Assembly (NCBI RefSeq): GCF_034259325.1
Contig: NZ_JAXIVS010000011.1
Location: 310,001 to 374,000 of the forward strand
DNA from: Hyalangium ruber
GTDB taxonomy: Bacteria > Myxococcota > Myxococcia > Myxococcales > Myxococcaceae
DNA length: 64,000 nt
Direction of reading: 5' to 3'
The notes under the pieces were generated by a model. The model did no database searches. It saw only the letters and a list, made by a program, of their open reading frames with translations, and was not told where the DNA came from. Positions 49,401-57,891 of the stretch are shown in pieces. A program made the position numbers and the translations under genes. How positions within the stretch are numbered: position 1 is the first letter of the stretch; each line of letters opens with the position of its first letter.

Positions 49401-50332
49401 TTCAGACCCTCGTCTCGCTGGGCGCCAGCAGGCAGGAACTGCTCGCCGCTGCCCGGCACATCCTGGCCCAGCCGACGGAGAGCCCGGAGCTGGCGTGGCA
49501 CTGGGCCCAGCTGCTGTCCGCGGAGCTGCTGAAGGAGCTGAGCACCCAGCACGACTTCCTGGCCTGGGATTGGGCCCGGGATTGGGCTCGCCACCTCACC
49601 CGCTTCTGGGGCCAGTATGGCGCTCGCGACACGATGCGGCACCGGGACTTGCCCCAGGGATTGGTGCCGCACCTGGAGCGGGAGCAGTTGCAGGACTGGA
49701 CCCGGGACTGGAAGTGGCGCTGGGCCCTGGACTGGGTCTGGGAGTGGGGCGAGACCTGGGGGCAGAGCTGGTCCCGGGAGTGGGTTCGGCAGTGGGCCCA
49801 GACGCTGGCCAGGTGCTGGTCGCTCTCTCACGACGTGCCCTGGCTCGAGGACTTCGTCCTGGCGGAGCTCCAGTCCTCCCAAGGCCGCTCCGGTACACGC
49901 GCGGTGCTCGCCTACACGGACGACGCCAACGAGCCGAAGCTCGCGCTCTTCCAGGAGGCGTGCCGTGCCTCCCTGAACCCCCGGCGCAGCGCGACGGGCC
50001 TGTCGGAGACGCTGACGCGTTGGGAGGCCGCTCGCGGAGCGCCCCTCTGGCCCGCCCTCGCGCGTCACCTCGCCCGCCTGTCGACGCCGCAGGACCGCGC
50101 GCTGCTCGAACTGCTCGCCCGCCATCCGGAAGGGCAGGGGCGTACCGTGTTCTGGGGACTCAAGTACTACGTCCGGGGCGACCTGGTCCTCGCCGACGGC
50201 GGTGAGCTCACGCTGAACGCGCTCTGCGACGAGCTGGGGCTGCCCCACTTGCCCTACCTGGAGGACATGCCCGACGAGCTCGTCTCCAGTGGAATGGAGC
50301 CCTCCGTGGACCAGGCCTCTTCTCGGAGGTGA
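46436..50332 (+). CDS. Calcineurin-like phosphoesterase - NACHT NTPase (STAND), candidate defence protein
   Basis: About 1298 aa from the ATG at 46436 (an in-frame GTG at 46409 is possible). The N-terminal metallophosphoesterase has all five motifs: LHLSDFH, FTGDLTQRG, VPGNHDLS, LLSHHPPDW and FGHMHEG. The NACHT module carries GPAGSGKTT (~463), LLVDGWDEL (~546) and VTSRPYG, and the winged-helix part ends in LSFQEYLAAHHLS. The C-terminal half is helical and contains a striking Trp-rich segment (~1020-1130, 18 Trp in ~110 residues). By analogy with bacterial NACHT/Avs antiphage proteins, the C terminus may sense a trigger and the phosphoesterase may act as effector on nucleic acid or nucleotides. 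Confidence 0.85.
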   Translation: MSVLRWLHLSDFHQGMPGHGWLWPNVREPFFKDLERLHARCGPWDLVLFTGDLTQRGSAEEFAQFEQTMLGLFEHLRKLGSHPKFLAVPGNHDLSRPDPMEPEVMVLRRWREEPRLREKFWTDGAGVRYRDMLRGAFAHYEKWWRETQLPRPEILEHGPLPGDFSATLELEKGGVRLGVLGLNTAFLQLTGDDYHRKLAVELPQFQLSCGRDGPAWASSHDACLLLSHHPPDWLDDEARRVLREEIAPPKRFVAHLFGHMHEGQMRTLSEGGSEPWRDLQAPSLFGLEKWGTAEETRQYGYVAGRLEFAEDHGLLRLWPRTAVRGAPRIVPNHAAFDLDDDMGTSPVRVALHTQRKKSSPSNPGLSTQESRPYELQGGAQAGTQTEDFVREYRTRLQSSFGRWDLAGIRTVLSGEAGPTTASLDSMYLPLRLGDGFDPDTLDAGAALGLDALLERNRPLVICGPAGSGKTTWMRWTFRQLARHEDSLPFMVELRRVAHLWSKAHTRGEDRTLDAYLRDWVAEYGVAGWGKALPTLLDSQTGPRPVLLVDGWDELGELGERLREQLMGFLAAHPRVLAVVTSRPYGESRPSRSEGFELLHIQPLSDGEIAQIANGFFRQVYSEGEQVAAASRERFLKALAGSPEATSLARTTLLLTMMLLISRHRPLPDKRHRLYEECIRNLLAALPDRREQEGALLSREQWRPEDSEVRLRVVAELAFQMQSEGYQECRTQVVRTWEELERFLPAEWGRERKWGFLTWLVASAGVMIDRTDGTLAFAHLSFQEYLAAHHLSTTRQSEEERKTLCREHMARPEWWETLRLWAALLDDRNSRSLEPVLKDLLHGNATGYWLAGAILADGPGEGVFETWVEGLAGRFHANEQSWAELSARAWASSRQDERRAALVSRWPKLAPCWSWLSVFLARHWSNLARLDVPSEWRNTLYPLIREAGRKQGVGLGRVLSGAVPVWPGMPIELVLLQLWPSPRVQAGSRLQTLVSLGASRQELLAAARHILAQPTESPELAWHWAQLLSAELLKELSTQHDFLAWDWARDWARHLTRFWGQYGARDTMRHRDLPQGLVPHLEREQLQDWTRDWKWRWALDWVWEWGETWGQSWSREWVRQWAQTLARCWSLSHDVPWLEDFVLAELQSSQGRSGTRAVLAYTDDANEPKLALFQEACRASLNPRRSATGLSETLTRWEAARGAPLWPALARHLARLSTPQDRALLELLARHPEGQGRTVFWGLKYYVRGDLVLADGGELTLNALCDELGLPHLPYLEDMPDELVSSGMEPSVDQASSRR

Positions 50333-50340
50333 GGAGGGCC

Positions 50341-52419
50341 TCAGGCGTCGTGGGGGGCAGGCCCACCAGCCCGGGTGATGGCGCGAGCGAGTCGCCTTGC
50401 CGCCACTTCCCGCTCGACATCATGCGCGCAGGCGAAGGCCGAGGTGCCATCCGCCGCGGGCTCCAGCCGCAGATTGCCGAGCGCCGTGGGCTCCAGCCGA
50501 GACAGGAGCGCGGCCAGCGCATGGCCGCTTCGCTTCGGAGGTTCCTCCAGCCGGTCTCCGCGCAGCAGCCTCAGGGCGAGCCGAGGCAGTGACACCCCGG
50601 TGCGGGACTCCACCGCCAGCCCTCCTGGGCCGATCGTGCCGTCCAGCGACTCGAGGCACCACGCTCCGTGGTGCCGAGCCAGCACGACCACCGTGACCCC
50701 GCGCAGCCCCAGCGCGTTCACCCCTCGCCCCGCCAATGCCAGCCGCTCCTCTTCCTGCTCTCCCGCGGGTGACTCCACCACGGTCCTGGACTCCAGGACC
50801 GACTCCTTCCACTCCGCCAGCCCGAAGGTGGTGTGCCCGTCGGAGGCCACCGCCACGTACACACGCTCCGAGCGCACGGGCGCGACCTCCAACACGGGCA
50901 GTGCCTTCGCTCGCAGCAACTCGCGCACCTCCCCGTGTCCTCGGGCAGGGAGGCACAACACCTTCCATGGGCCGCTCGCGTAGAGCCCTTCGGCCAGCGC
51001 GGCCGGTCCCACCACCACCTCGTATTCTCCCGGGCGCAGCCCCTTCACCGTGGGAGGGAAGTCCTCCGGTCGCTCCACCCGGAGGCACTCGATCCCCGTG
51101 TCCTCCAGCGCCCGGCGCATCCACTCCGACTCCGGTCCCGTCCCCAACACCAGCGCTCGTCGGGGGAGGGGAGCCAACGGGTGGGAGGGGGCGGGTTCCA
51201 ATTCCAGCATCAGCGGCCGCCGTCCCACCCGGCCAATGGGTGCCTCCAACTCCAACTCCAACTCTGGGTACTCGGGCAGGATGAAGACCGCCTCTTCGCT
51301 CAGGTTCTCGCGTACCCGCTGCTCCAGCCTCGGTTGCGGAGGTTGCACACTGGGCAGGAGCGGATCCCTCTCCAGCACCAACTCCGCCCCACTCAGCTCC
51401 TCGGGCGTCACCTCGAGTTGGTGCGACTCGGCGGCGGGCAGGGACGCCTCCCCGGGCTGCTCGGGCGCTTGCCCCAGGTCCATCCCAGGGACTTCGACTC
51501 CCATAGGGGAGTTCCCCAGCACGTTCTCCAGGGAGCGCACCGCGGCCTGGGCTTCCTCATCTTTCGGATCATCGCCCAGCACCATCAGCCACTCGGCGCG
51601 TGCCTGCTCCTGCCTCCCTAGCTCCGAGAAGGTCCGCGCGGCCTCGCGGTGTACCAGCAGGGCCCTCGCTCCGTCCCCCAGCTGCCTCAACCCCCGCGCC
51701 GCCAGCGCGTACAGCTCGGGATCCTTCGGCTGCGCGTCCAGGGCCCGGCGTACCAGCGCCAGCAACCGCCGCGTCGCACCCCGCTTCAACGCCAGCCGGG
51801 CCGCCGTAAGCACCACCTCGCGATCCTCGGGCACCAGGGGCTGCAAGCGCTCCAGGACTTCCAGCCGCTCCTTCCACCGCCGCTCTTCGTCCAACCGGGA
51901 CAGCACCTCTCGCAGCCTCGCGGCGGCCTCCTCCCGCCGTCCCTCCTGGAGCAGCACGTCCGCGAGCACCAGCACCGCCGCCGAGCGGGAAGCGTCCAGC
52001 GTGAGCAGCTCCTCCAGCAGCAGGCGCCGTGTCCCCCCATCTCCCCGTGCCGCCGCCACCCTCGCGGCGGTCTCCAGCACCTGGACCGCCTCCTCCGTGG
52101 GGCCCGCGGTCTTCAGCAGCCTCACCAGCGTGAGGCACACCTCCGCGTCTCCGGGCACCAGCCGGTGCGCCTGCCTCAGCATCTCGATGGCGAGAGGCTG
52201 GAAGCCCCGCTGCTCATCCAACTGCCCCAGCAACTCATAGGCCTTGGCGGCCTTTCGCGCCTCGCCCAGTCGCTCGTACAGCTCCGCCAGCACCAGCAGC
52301 GTCTGCTCCTCGGCCGGGTGGGTTCGCAGGTGCTGCTCATACTCCTCAGCCGCCTGGGCCAGCCGGCCCTCGGCCTCGTGGCCCCGAGCCACCTCCAGCG
52401 GCGACAGGTCGTTCGCCAT
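50341..52419 (-). CDS. TPR-repeat protein
   Basis: 692 aa, cytoplasmic. About seven or eight tetratricopeptide repeats occupy residues ~1-290 (e.g. AAEEYEQHLRTHPAEEQTLLVLAELYERLG). An acidic linker follows, then two compact C-terminal regions: a Rossmann-like RALVLGTGPESEWMRRALEDTG... segment and an alpha/beta tail. The gene is divergent from pilT with 70 bp between starts, so a scaffold role in motility or pilus control is possible (inference). Confidence 0.75.
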   Translation of the reverse strand: MANDLSPLEVARGHEAEGRLAQAAEEYEQHLRTHPAEEQTLLVLAELYERLGEARKAAKAYELLGQLDEQRGFQPLAIEMLRQAHRLVPGDAEVCLTLVRLLKTAGPTEEAVQVLETAARVAAARGDGGTRRLLLEELLTLDASRSAAVLVLADVLLQEGRREEAAARLREVLSRLDEERRWKERLEVLERLQPLVPEDREVVLTAARLALKRGATRRLLALVRRALDAQPKDPELYALAARGLRQLGDGARALLVHREAARTFSELGRQEQARAEWLMVLGDDPKDEEAQAAVRSLENVLGNSPMGVEVPGMDLGQAPEQPGEASLPAAESHQLEVTPEELSGAELVLERDPLLPSVQPPQPRLEQRVRENLSEEAVFILPEYPELELELEAPIGRVGRRPLMLELEPAPSHPLAPLPRRALVLGTGPESEWMRRALEDTGIECLRVERPEDFPPTVKGLRPGEYEVVVGPAALAEGLYASGPWKVLCLPARGHGEVRELLRAKALPVLEVAPVRSERVYVAVASDGHTTFGLAEWKESVLESRTVVESPAGEQEEERLALAGRGVNALGLRGVTVVVLARHHGAWCLESLDGTIGPGGLAVESRTGVSLPRLALRLLRGDRLEEPPKRSGHALAALLSRLEPTALGNLRLEPAADGTSAFACAHDVEREVAARRLARAITRAGGPAPHDA

Positions 52420-52489
52420 GCTCCACAGCCTACCCCATTGCGGCTAAGCTGCCCGTCATCGGCAAGCCGTGTGTCTGGTCGGAGGGGGC

Positions 52490-53566
52490 ATGACTCTCGA
52501 GCAACTGCTGGGGCTGATCGCGCTCGGCGTCAAGAAGGGCACCAGCGATCTCCATTTCGAGGTGGGGTGTCCCCCCGCGTTCCGGTTGCACGGTGAGCTG
52601 CTCTCGGCCCGTATGGAGAAGCTGACGGCCAGCGACACCCTGCTTCTGGCCAAGCACATCCTTGGTGCCGAGGACCCCTTCTTCGCGGGAGCGCGCCATG
52701 ACGTCGATCGCGGCTTCAGCATCCAGGGCGTCTCTCGCTTCCGAGCCAGCATCCTCCGACAGCGTGGCTCGGTGGGGTTGGTGCTGCGCATCATCCCCTT
52801 CGAGGTCCCCACCCTGGCGGATCTCCACCTCCCGGCCATCCTGGAGTCCGTGGCCGGCGCGCGGAGCGGCCTCATCCTCGTCACGGGGGCCACCGGCAAT
52901 GGCAAGTCCACCACCATGGCGGCCATGTTGAACCACGTGAACCGCACCCAGCGCTCACACATCATCACCATCGAGGAGCCCATCGAGTTCATCTTCGCGA
53001 TGGACCAGTCCATCATCATCCAGCGCGAGGTGGGGGTGGACACGAGCTCCTTCGGGAGTGCGTTGAAGGCGGCGCTGCGGCAGGACCCGGACGTGCTGAT
53101 GGTGGGGGAGATGCGGGACGCGGAGACGGCGGATACCTGCTTGAAGGCCGCCGAGACGGGCCATCTGGTCATCTCCACCCTGCATACGCAGGACGTGCAG
53201 CGCACCATCGGCCGCTTCGTGGGCATGTTCCCGGCGGAGGAGCAGGTGTCGGTGCGGCACCGGCTGGCGGAGAACATCCTGGCGGTCGTCTCGCTGCGGC
53301 TGGTGCCGCGCAGGGACGGAGGAGGGCTGATCCCCGCGGTGGAGGTGCTGCTGTCCACCCGCTCGGTGCAGGAGGCCATCCGGGACCCCGCGCGTTCCGA
53401 CACCCTGGTGACCCTGATGGAGAAGGGGCGGACGGACGTGGGGATGCAGACGTTCGATCAGCACGTGCTGCAGCTCGTGCAGACGGGCGTCATCAGCTCG
53501 GACACCGCCCGCAGCGCGGCCACTCGGCCGAAGGAGCTGGAGCGTGCTCTGGCCGGAGTGCAATAG
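52490..53566 (+). CDS. PilT-family retraction ATPase
   Basis: 358 aa from the ATG at 52490 (GGAGGGGGC upstream). KKGTSDLHFEVG, the P-loop GATGNGKST (~135; usually GPTGSGKST), the Asp box IIIEEPIEF-like ITIEEPIEFI, the Walker B-like PDVLMVGEMRDAETA and the His-box STLHTQD match PilT. The AIRNLIRE retraction motif of canonical PilT is not recognisable in the C terminus. It is probably an accessory paralogue that powers pilus dynamics or regulates PilT. The REC/PilZ gene starts 4 bp after its stop. Confidence 0.9.
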   Translation: MTLEQLLGLIALGVKKGTSDLHFEVGCPPAFRLHGELLSARMEKLTASDTLLLAKHILGAEDPFFAGARHDVDRGFSIQGVSRFRASILRQRGSVGLVLRIIPFEVPTLADLHLPAILESVAGARSGLILVTGATGNGKSTTMAAMLNHVNRTQRSHIITIEEPIEFIFAMDQSIIIQREVGVDTSSFGSALKAALRQDPDVLMVGEMRDAETADTCLKAAETGHLVISTLHTQDVQRTIGRFVGMFPAEEQVSVRHRLAENILAVVSLRLVPRRDGGGLIPAVEVLLSTRSVQEAIRDPARSDTLVTLMEKGRTDVGMQTFDQHVLQLVQTGVISSDTARSAATRPKELERALAGVQ

Positions 53567-53569
53567 CCC

Positions 53570-54328
53570 ATGGGCCTGCGCCGGGCCGTCGTCGTCGATC
53601 GCGAGCCAGGGCTGCTGGCGCGATTGACCACCGAGCTGGGACGCGGCGGCTACCTCGTCGAGGGGCTGGACTCGACGCAGGGGTTGTCATCGGACTTGTT
53701 GTTGCGGGTGAAGCCGGACCTGGTGGTGCTGGACGTGGAGCTGCCGGGGTTGGGAGCGACCGAACTGCTGAGGCTGGTGGATGCGCTGAAGGTCCGGACG
53801 GAGGCCTCGGTGGTGCTGACCACTGGGGGAACACTCGAGAAGCGGCTGTGGTGGCGACTGGCGGTGGATCAGGTGGTGGAGCGCCAGCGGCTGAGGGAGG
53901 AGGGTGTACGCGCGCTGGGCCTGGCGACGAGCAGTCTGGTGCGGGTGGACGTGCGAGCCGTGCTGGACGAGGTGCTGGGGCAAGAGCCCGTGTGCGTCGG
54001 TTCCCGACTGCTGCGAGTGAAGCTGGACCTCTTCAGCGACTCGCAGCTCTTCGAGGACCGCGAGGGGCGCCAGGGCGTCTTCGTGGCCCTCTCGCCGCTC
54101 CCGGAGGTGGGCCAGTCGATGGAGCTGGAATTGGAGGTCCTCAACCGTCCCTGCTTCTGGGTTCGCGGCAAGGTGGTGTGGCAACGCCCGCGCAGTGCCC
54201 TGAGCGGGCGGCCTCCTGGCGTAGGCGTTTCCCTGGAGGAACTCTCCCCCGAAGGGGAAGAGGCGATAGAGCGCATGTTGGAGCAGCGTGCGCCGCTGGC
54301 CCTGGATTGGCCGGGTGAGAAGGCCTGA
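53570..54328 (+). CDS. Receiver-like / PilZ domain protein
   Basis: 252 aa. The N-terminal ~115 residues are a receiver fold (AVVVDREPGLLARL, DLVVLDVELPG) that keeps the phosphorylatable Asp, but the distal Lys region is degenerate. The C-terminal half has the myxobacterial PilZ pattern (LFSDSQLFEDREGRQGVFV, GKVVWQRP, PPGVGVSLEELSPEG). The N-terminal RxxxR of c-di-GMP-binding PilZ is not clear. It is co-transcribed with pilT and probably tunes that ATPase. Confidence 0.8.
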   Translation: MGLRRAVVVDREPGLLARLTTELGRGGYLVEGLDSTQGLSSDLLLRVKPDLVVLDVELPGLGATELLRLVDALKVRTEASVVLTTGGTLEKRLWWRLAVDQVVERQRLREEGVRALGLATSSLVRVDVRAVLDEVLGQEPVCVGSRLLRVKLDLFSDSQLFEDREGRQGVFVALSPLPEVGQSMELELEVLNRPCFWVRGKVVWQRPRSALSGRPPGVGVSLEELSPEGEEAIERMLEQRAPLALDWPGEKA

Positions 54329-55300
54329 TCAGGAGCGCTCGGCCTGTGCCACCAGCAGGCAGGCCGGGGCCCACCAGTAGGAGTACAGCAGCCTGCGCTC
54401 GACGCGCACGAAGCCCGCATCGCGCAGCAACTGCTCCCACTCGGGGATCGGATGCTCGAAGGTGGTGCGTGTGGCCCCGCGATCCACGTAGCCGAACATC
54501 ACGGGCATCAGGAAGCCCTGGGCCACCGTCTCGAAGTCCGCCCCCACGTACTCGGCCAGCCCCACGCGGTAGCGGGAGAGCACGTGCCGCACGAGTTCGG
54601 GCCTCAGAGGTTCATCCATGCGCGGAGCGTCGAACTCAGCTACCAGCAGCGCATCGCAGTGCGAGCGCAGCCACTCCAGCAGCACGGGCCTGGCAGGTGG
54701 GGAGATCGAATGGAGGCAGAAGGTGGCCTGCGCCAACTCCCAGCGGCGCGACTGCATGCGAGGCTCAGCGACGAACTCCTGCAGTGTCCCGGCAAAGGTG
54801 TCGAAGCCCACGTTCCGGTTGGCGAGCGCCCCGGTGGTGCGCTCGAGCAGGGGCGCTGCGGGCTCTACCAGGGTCACCCGTCGCACCGCGGGCGTGAGCG
54901 CGGGCAGCAAGGCCAGCCCATCTCCGACGCCAATGTCGAGCAGCTCGAAGGGATTGTCCGGGTAGCAGCGGGCGAGCGCCGCGCTCGTCTCCTGGTACAG
55001 CGACACGTTGCCACCGCCTCGGATGAAGGCACCGAAGCCCTCCGCCGACACATAGACGTTGCGCTTGCCCTCTCGGGCCACCCGAGCGAGGTAGGCCGCA
55101 GCGGCACGGGGCAGCAGATCCTCCGGAGCAGCGCGCGCCGCGTCTTCGGCGAAGGCCGTGGCCTCGGCGTAGCGCTCATCGGCGAAGGCCAGCATCGCAA
55201 GATACAGGAGGCTCTCAGGAGAGGACGTCGGCACGCGAGTAGCGGCATCGAGGCCCTGTTCGCGGTAGTGGTTCCAGACCTGAAGAAAGTCATCGCTCAT
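54329..55300 (-). CDS. Class I SAM-dependent methyltransferase-like protein
   Basis: 323 aa. A helical, TPR-like N terminus (~1-100) precedes a Rossmann domain with motif I LLDIGVGDGLALLPAL (~120-135) and VTLVEPAAPLLER. A C-terminal element PIPEWEQLLRDAGFVRVERR is typical of small-molecule methyltransferases. The substrate is unknown. It is convergent with the PilZ gene. Confidence 0.75.
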   Translation of the reverse strand: MSDDFLQVWNHYREQGLDAATRVPTSSPESLLYLAMLAFADERYAEATAFAEDAARAAPEDLLPRAAAAYLARVAREGKRNVYVSAEGFGAFIRGGGNVSLYQETSAALARCYPDNPFELLDIGVGDGLALLPALTPAVRRVTLVEPAAPLLERTTGALANRNVGFDTFAGTLQEFVAEPRMQSRRWELAQATFCLHSISPPARPVLLEWLRSHCDALLVAEFDAPRMDEPLRPELVRHVLSRYRVGLAEYVGADFETVAQGFLMPVMFGYVDRGATRTTFEHPIPEWEQLLRDAGFVRVERRLLYSYWWAPACLLVAQAERS

Positions 55301-55398
55301 GTGCCCGGGCCCTCATGAACTCGAATGACGGAGCCTACTCGACGCCCGCGCCGAGGACTCCGCCCATGACGTAGCGGAGTCTCTGGAAGGGCCCTCGC

Positions 55399-56142
55399 TC
55401 ACTCGGGGGACGGCACTACCGCGAGCATGGCGGCGAGGTGTGTGCGTGCCCGCGTGACGTCTCCGCCGGGCCGCATCCAGGCCCCCAGGTCACCGCCGGT
55501 GCGCCTCTGAGGATCCCAGAACCAGCGGAGTTGGATACGAAGGTCGTCGCCTTCCCACCAGGATTCAAAGTGATGATACGCCCCGGGCAGGGGCTGGAAG
55601 GTGCCGTCCAGCCATCGTGCGAGCGCCTCGCCCGGTGCCGGGCCAAGCCAGGACTTTCCCTTGAGGTACTGCCAGGTGCCGCGCGTCTCGGAATCCAGCG
55701 CACGCGTTTCCAGCCAATGCTCCACGGAAGGCGCAACCTCGAATGGTTCGTCTAGGGAGTAGCCAACGCAGAGCGCGCCCGCTTGTGACAGCTCGACGAA
55801 GAAGGGCGAGCTGCGGCTCATCTCTCCGCACTCGAAGAACCACGTACCATTGAGTTCCTGCGCGTGGATGGCACTCTCAACGGGTTCCTTGCCGAAGCGC
55901 TCCAGGAGTCTGGAGCGCGGGTCGAGAACCCTGTCGGGCGTGTACAGAAGCAGGTCGAAGTATCGGAACTGCTGGTGCTCGGGCAGCATGCACCCGCCGA
56001 ACTCCTCCTGGAATTGCACGACGGGCTCGAAGACAGGCAACTCCACTCGTTCCAGGGCGTCGATGATGTCCTGTCGACGCATCCGGGGCCGGGTGTGCTC
56101 GCCTCTAGTGAGCCACCGCAGGGCTCGTGGAGAGAGTGTCAT
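55399..56142 (-). CDS. SUKH-like hypothetical protein
   Basis: 247 aa. The first ~70 residues (DIIDALERVELPVFEPVVQFQEEFGGCMLPEHQ...) resemble the SMI1/KNR4 (SUKH) helix-GG-P pattern found in many toxin-immunity proteins; this is a weak match. The remainder is Trp-rich and acidic. No toxin gene is adjacent. It borders the accessory region. Confidence 0.6.
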   Translation of the reverse strand: MTLSPRALRWLTRGEHTRPRMRRQDIIDALERVELPVFEPVVQFQEEFGGCMLPEHQQFRYFDLLLYTPDRVLDPRSRLLERFGKEPVESAIHAQELNGTWFFECGEMSRSSPFFVELSQAGALCVGYSLDEPFEVAPSVEHWLETRALDSETRGTWQYLKGKSWLGPAPGEALARWLDGTFQPLPGAYHHFESWWEGDDLRIQLRWFWDPQRRTGGDLGAWMRPGGDVTRARTHLAAMLAVVPSPE

Positions 56143-56645
56143 AAGGAGGCACCCCTCCAGAGCCTCTGCAGAGATTGCAAACTCAAGAAGGGCGACAAGG
56201 AACTCTAAAGGGAGATGCTGCGGTGATGGGTGACGAGTCCAAGCATCATGTCAAAATCATCGTTCCTCTGAGTAGGGATAGACAATATACCTTTCCTGGC
56301 GCGGGACCTTGCATGGGGAATGTCGTGTCTGCCGCCCCCGAGGAATGGGCTGCGGAGGGGGTACTGCGGGTAATACCAGCGGTCTGCTGAGAAGAAGATC
56401 CCATAGAACTCCGCCAAGCCCGCTCTGTCAGCGCCTTGCTGGGCAGCCCTGCGGAACTATGCACGATCAGTGTGAGCACGCTCACCAGAAGCTCCGAGCG
56501 ACGGGTTCGATTGCCGCCGCTCCCAAGCAGAGCAACCCGCCGCTTTCAATCCGCCGCCCTCCGAAAACGGGAGCGGCGCTTGCATTTAGGGACCAAATCC
56601 GGTTCTTTGGGACCAAAAAAGGACCAAATTGGAGGCGGAAACGGC
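56143..56645. other. 503-bp gap before the integrase gene
   Basis: No convincing gene. Short minus-strand frames between 56205 and 56485 have no recognisable product. The base composition becomes less GC-rich here. The last 60 bp hold three GGACCAAA copies (separate entry). This is a plausible left boundary of an integrated element, but no tRNA gene or duplicated attachment site was found. Confidence 0.4.
56589..56629 (+). repeat. Three GGACCAAA direct repeats before the integrase
   Basis: GGGACCAAAT (56589), GGGACCAAAA (56609) and AGGACCAAAT (56620) lie 17-57 bp upstream of the integrase ATG, in the same orientation. They could be arm-type binding sites for the recombinase or its excisionase, or an autoregulatory operator. 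Confidence 0.5.
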
Positions 56646-57839
56646 ATGGGCAAGGAGTGGATCGGCAAGTGGAAGGGTGGGCGGATGTTCGCGGGCAAGG
56701 ACGGGCGCCCCGTCTACGTGCTGCGCAAGATGATCAACGGGCGGACCTACACGATCCACCTGGACGCCCGCAGCGAGGCAGAAGCAGAGGCCGAGCTTGC
56801 CCTGTTCGTGCGTGACCCCGAGGGCTACCGCACGCGAGGCGAGGCGCAGAAGATCAAGAACGAGTCGGCGGTCTACATGGACGCGCCAGCGGTGGCCCGC
56901 TACCTGGAGCACATGAGAAGCAAGGGAACGACCGAGCGCTACGCCAAGAACGTCGGTTTCTACTTGGCCGCGTGGGCGGACGACTTCGCGGGGCGCGACC
57001 TGCGCACCGTCACGCTTCAAGACCTACTGCGGGAACTGAAGAAGCACAAGACGGCGCGCAAGAACCGCATAACGGCGCTCAAGTCGTTCTGTGCGTGGCT
57101 GCGGGAAGTAGAGGGCGCAATGACTGCGGGCGAGGACGCGTCGATCTCGCTGAAAATCCCTGTGGCCCGTCCCGAGAAGTCCGTGCGGGAGAAGGGTTAC
57201 AGCATCGAGACAATCGAACGGCTGTACCGGGCGATCAGCGGGTGGGAATTCGCCAACTTCAACCGCGAGGAGACGCGGCGCCGCACGGACGTTCAATGCG
57301 TGCGGGACGTGCTGTGCATCCACGCCAAGACGGGGATGCACGGCACGGAGATCGAACGGCTGGCGCGCAGAGAGGGCAAGGTGTCCCTCGTGGAAGAGCC
57401 GGGCGAGATCGCCGCAACCGTCACGTTCATTCACAAGAGCGGACAGGTCCACCGCCAGAGCATCGACCGTCAGACGTTGGGAGCGGTGCATCGTCTCCAA
57501 GCGCGCGGCGCGGCTCCCGTGGACAGCCATATCCGCCGCGTGGTGCGTCGCGCATGCAAGGCGGCGCGGCTACCGCTGGTGCGCTTCGGAGAACTGCGGC
57601 ATAGCTTCGTAACGTGGGCTTCCGAGTGCGGACAGGAAGTGCGGCCTAAGTCGGGAGGGCTCCCCTTGGCGGCTGTTGCCGCCGTGGTGGGCCACCACTC
57701 CGCGCACACCACGAAACGGTTCTACGAGAACGTAAAGGTACCCCCGATGATCAAGATCCCAATCAACCTGGAGCATCCCGAGGATCCTGCGCAGCTGGCC
57801 GTGCGCCGCAACTCGGTTAGGCTGGTCAAGTCAGCCTGA
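56646..57839 (+). CDS. Tyrosine recombinase/phage-type integrase with altered catalytic residues
   Basis: 397 aa from the ATG at 56646 (GGAGG upstream). It has an N-terminal arm-binding-like region, a SAM-like core-binding domain (~85-160) and a catalytic domain. The tyrosine nucleophile is in TTKRFYENV (~359), the second Arg is in GELRHSF (~316), and VVGHHS supplies the distal His. The first Arg of the triad is His here (TGMHGTEIERL, ~231), and the His of HxxR is replaced by Gly. It may be a diverged active family or an inactive remnant. It marks the start of the accessory segment. Confidence 0.85.
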   Translation: MGKEWIGKWKGGRMFAGKDGRPVYVLRKMINGRTYTIHLDARSEAEAEAELALFVRDPEGYRTRGEAQKIKNESAVYMDAPAVARYLEHMRSKGTTERYAKNVGFYLAAWADDFAGRDLRTVTLQDLLRELKKHKTARKNRITALKSFCAWLREVEGAMTAGEDASISLKIPVARPEKSVREKGYSIETIERLYRAISGWEFANFNREETRRRTDVQCVRDVLCIHAKTGMHGTEIERLARREGKVSLVEEPGEIAATVTFIHKSGQVHRQSIDRQTLGAVHRLQARGAAPVDSHIRRVVRRACKAARLPLVRFGELRHSFVTWASECGQEVRPKSGGLPLAAVAAVVGHHSAHTTKRFYENVKVPPMIKIPINLEHPEDPAQLAVRRNSVRLVKSA

Positions 57840-57891
57840 GCATCGCACTCTCTTGTTGCCTGCCCAGCATTAAGCTGCCCGAATACGAACG

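Noticed and set aside
56205-56485. Short minus-strand frames as a possible transposase remnant
   Set aside because: No DDE or other transposase motif and no terminal inverted repeats were seen.
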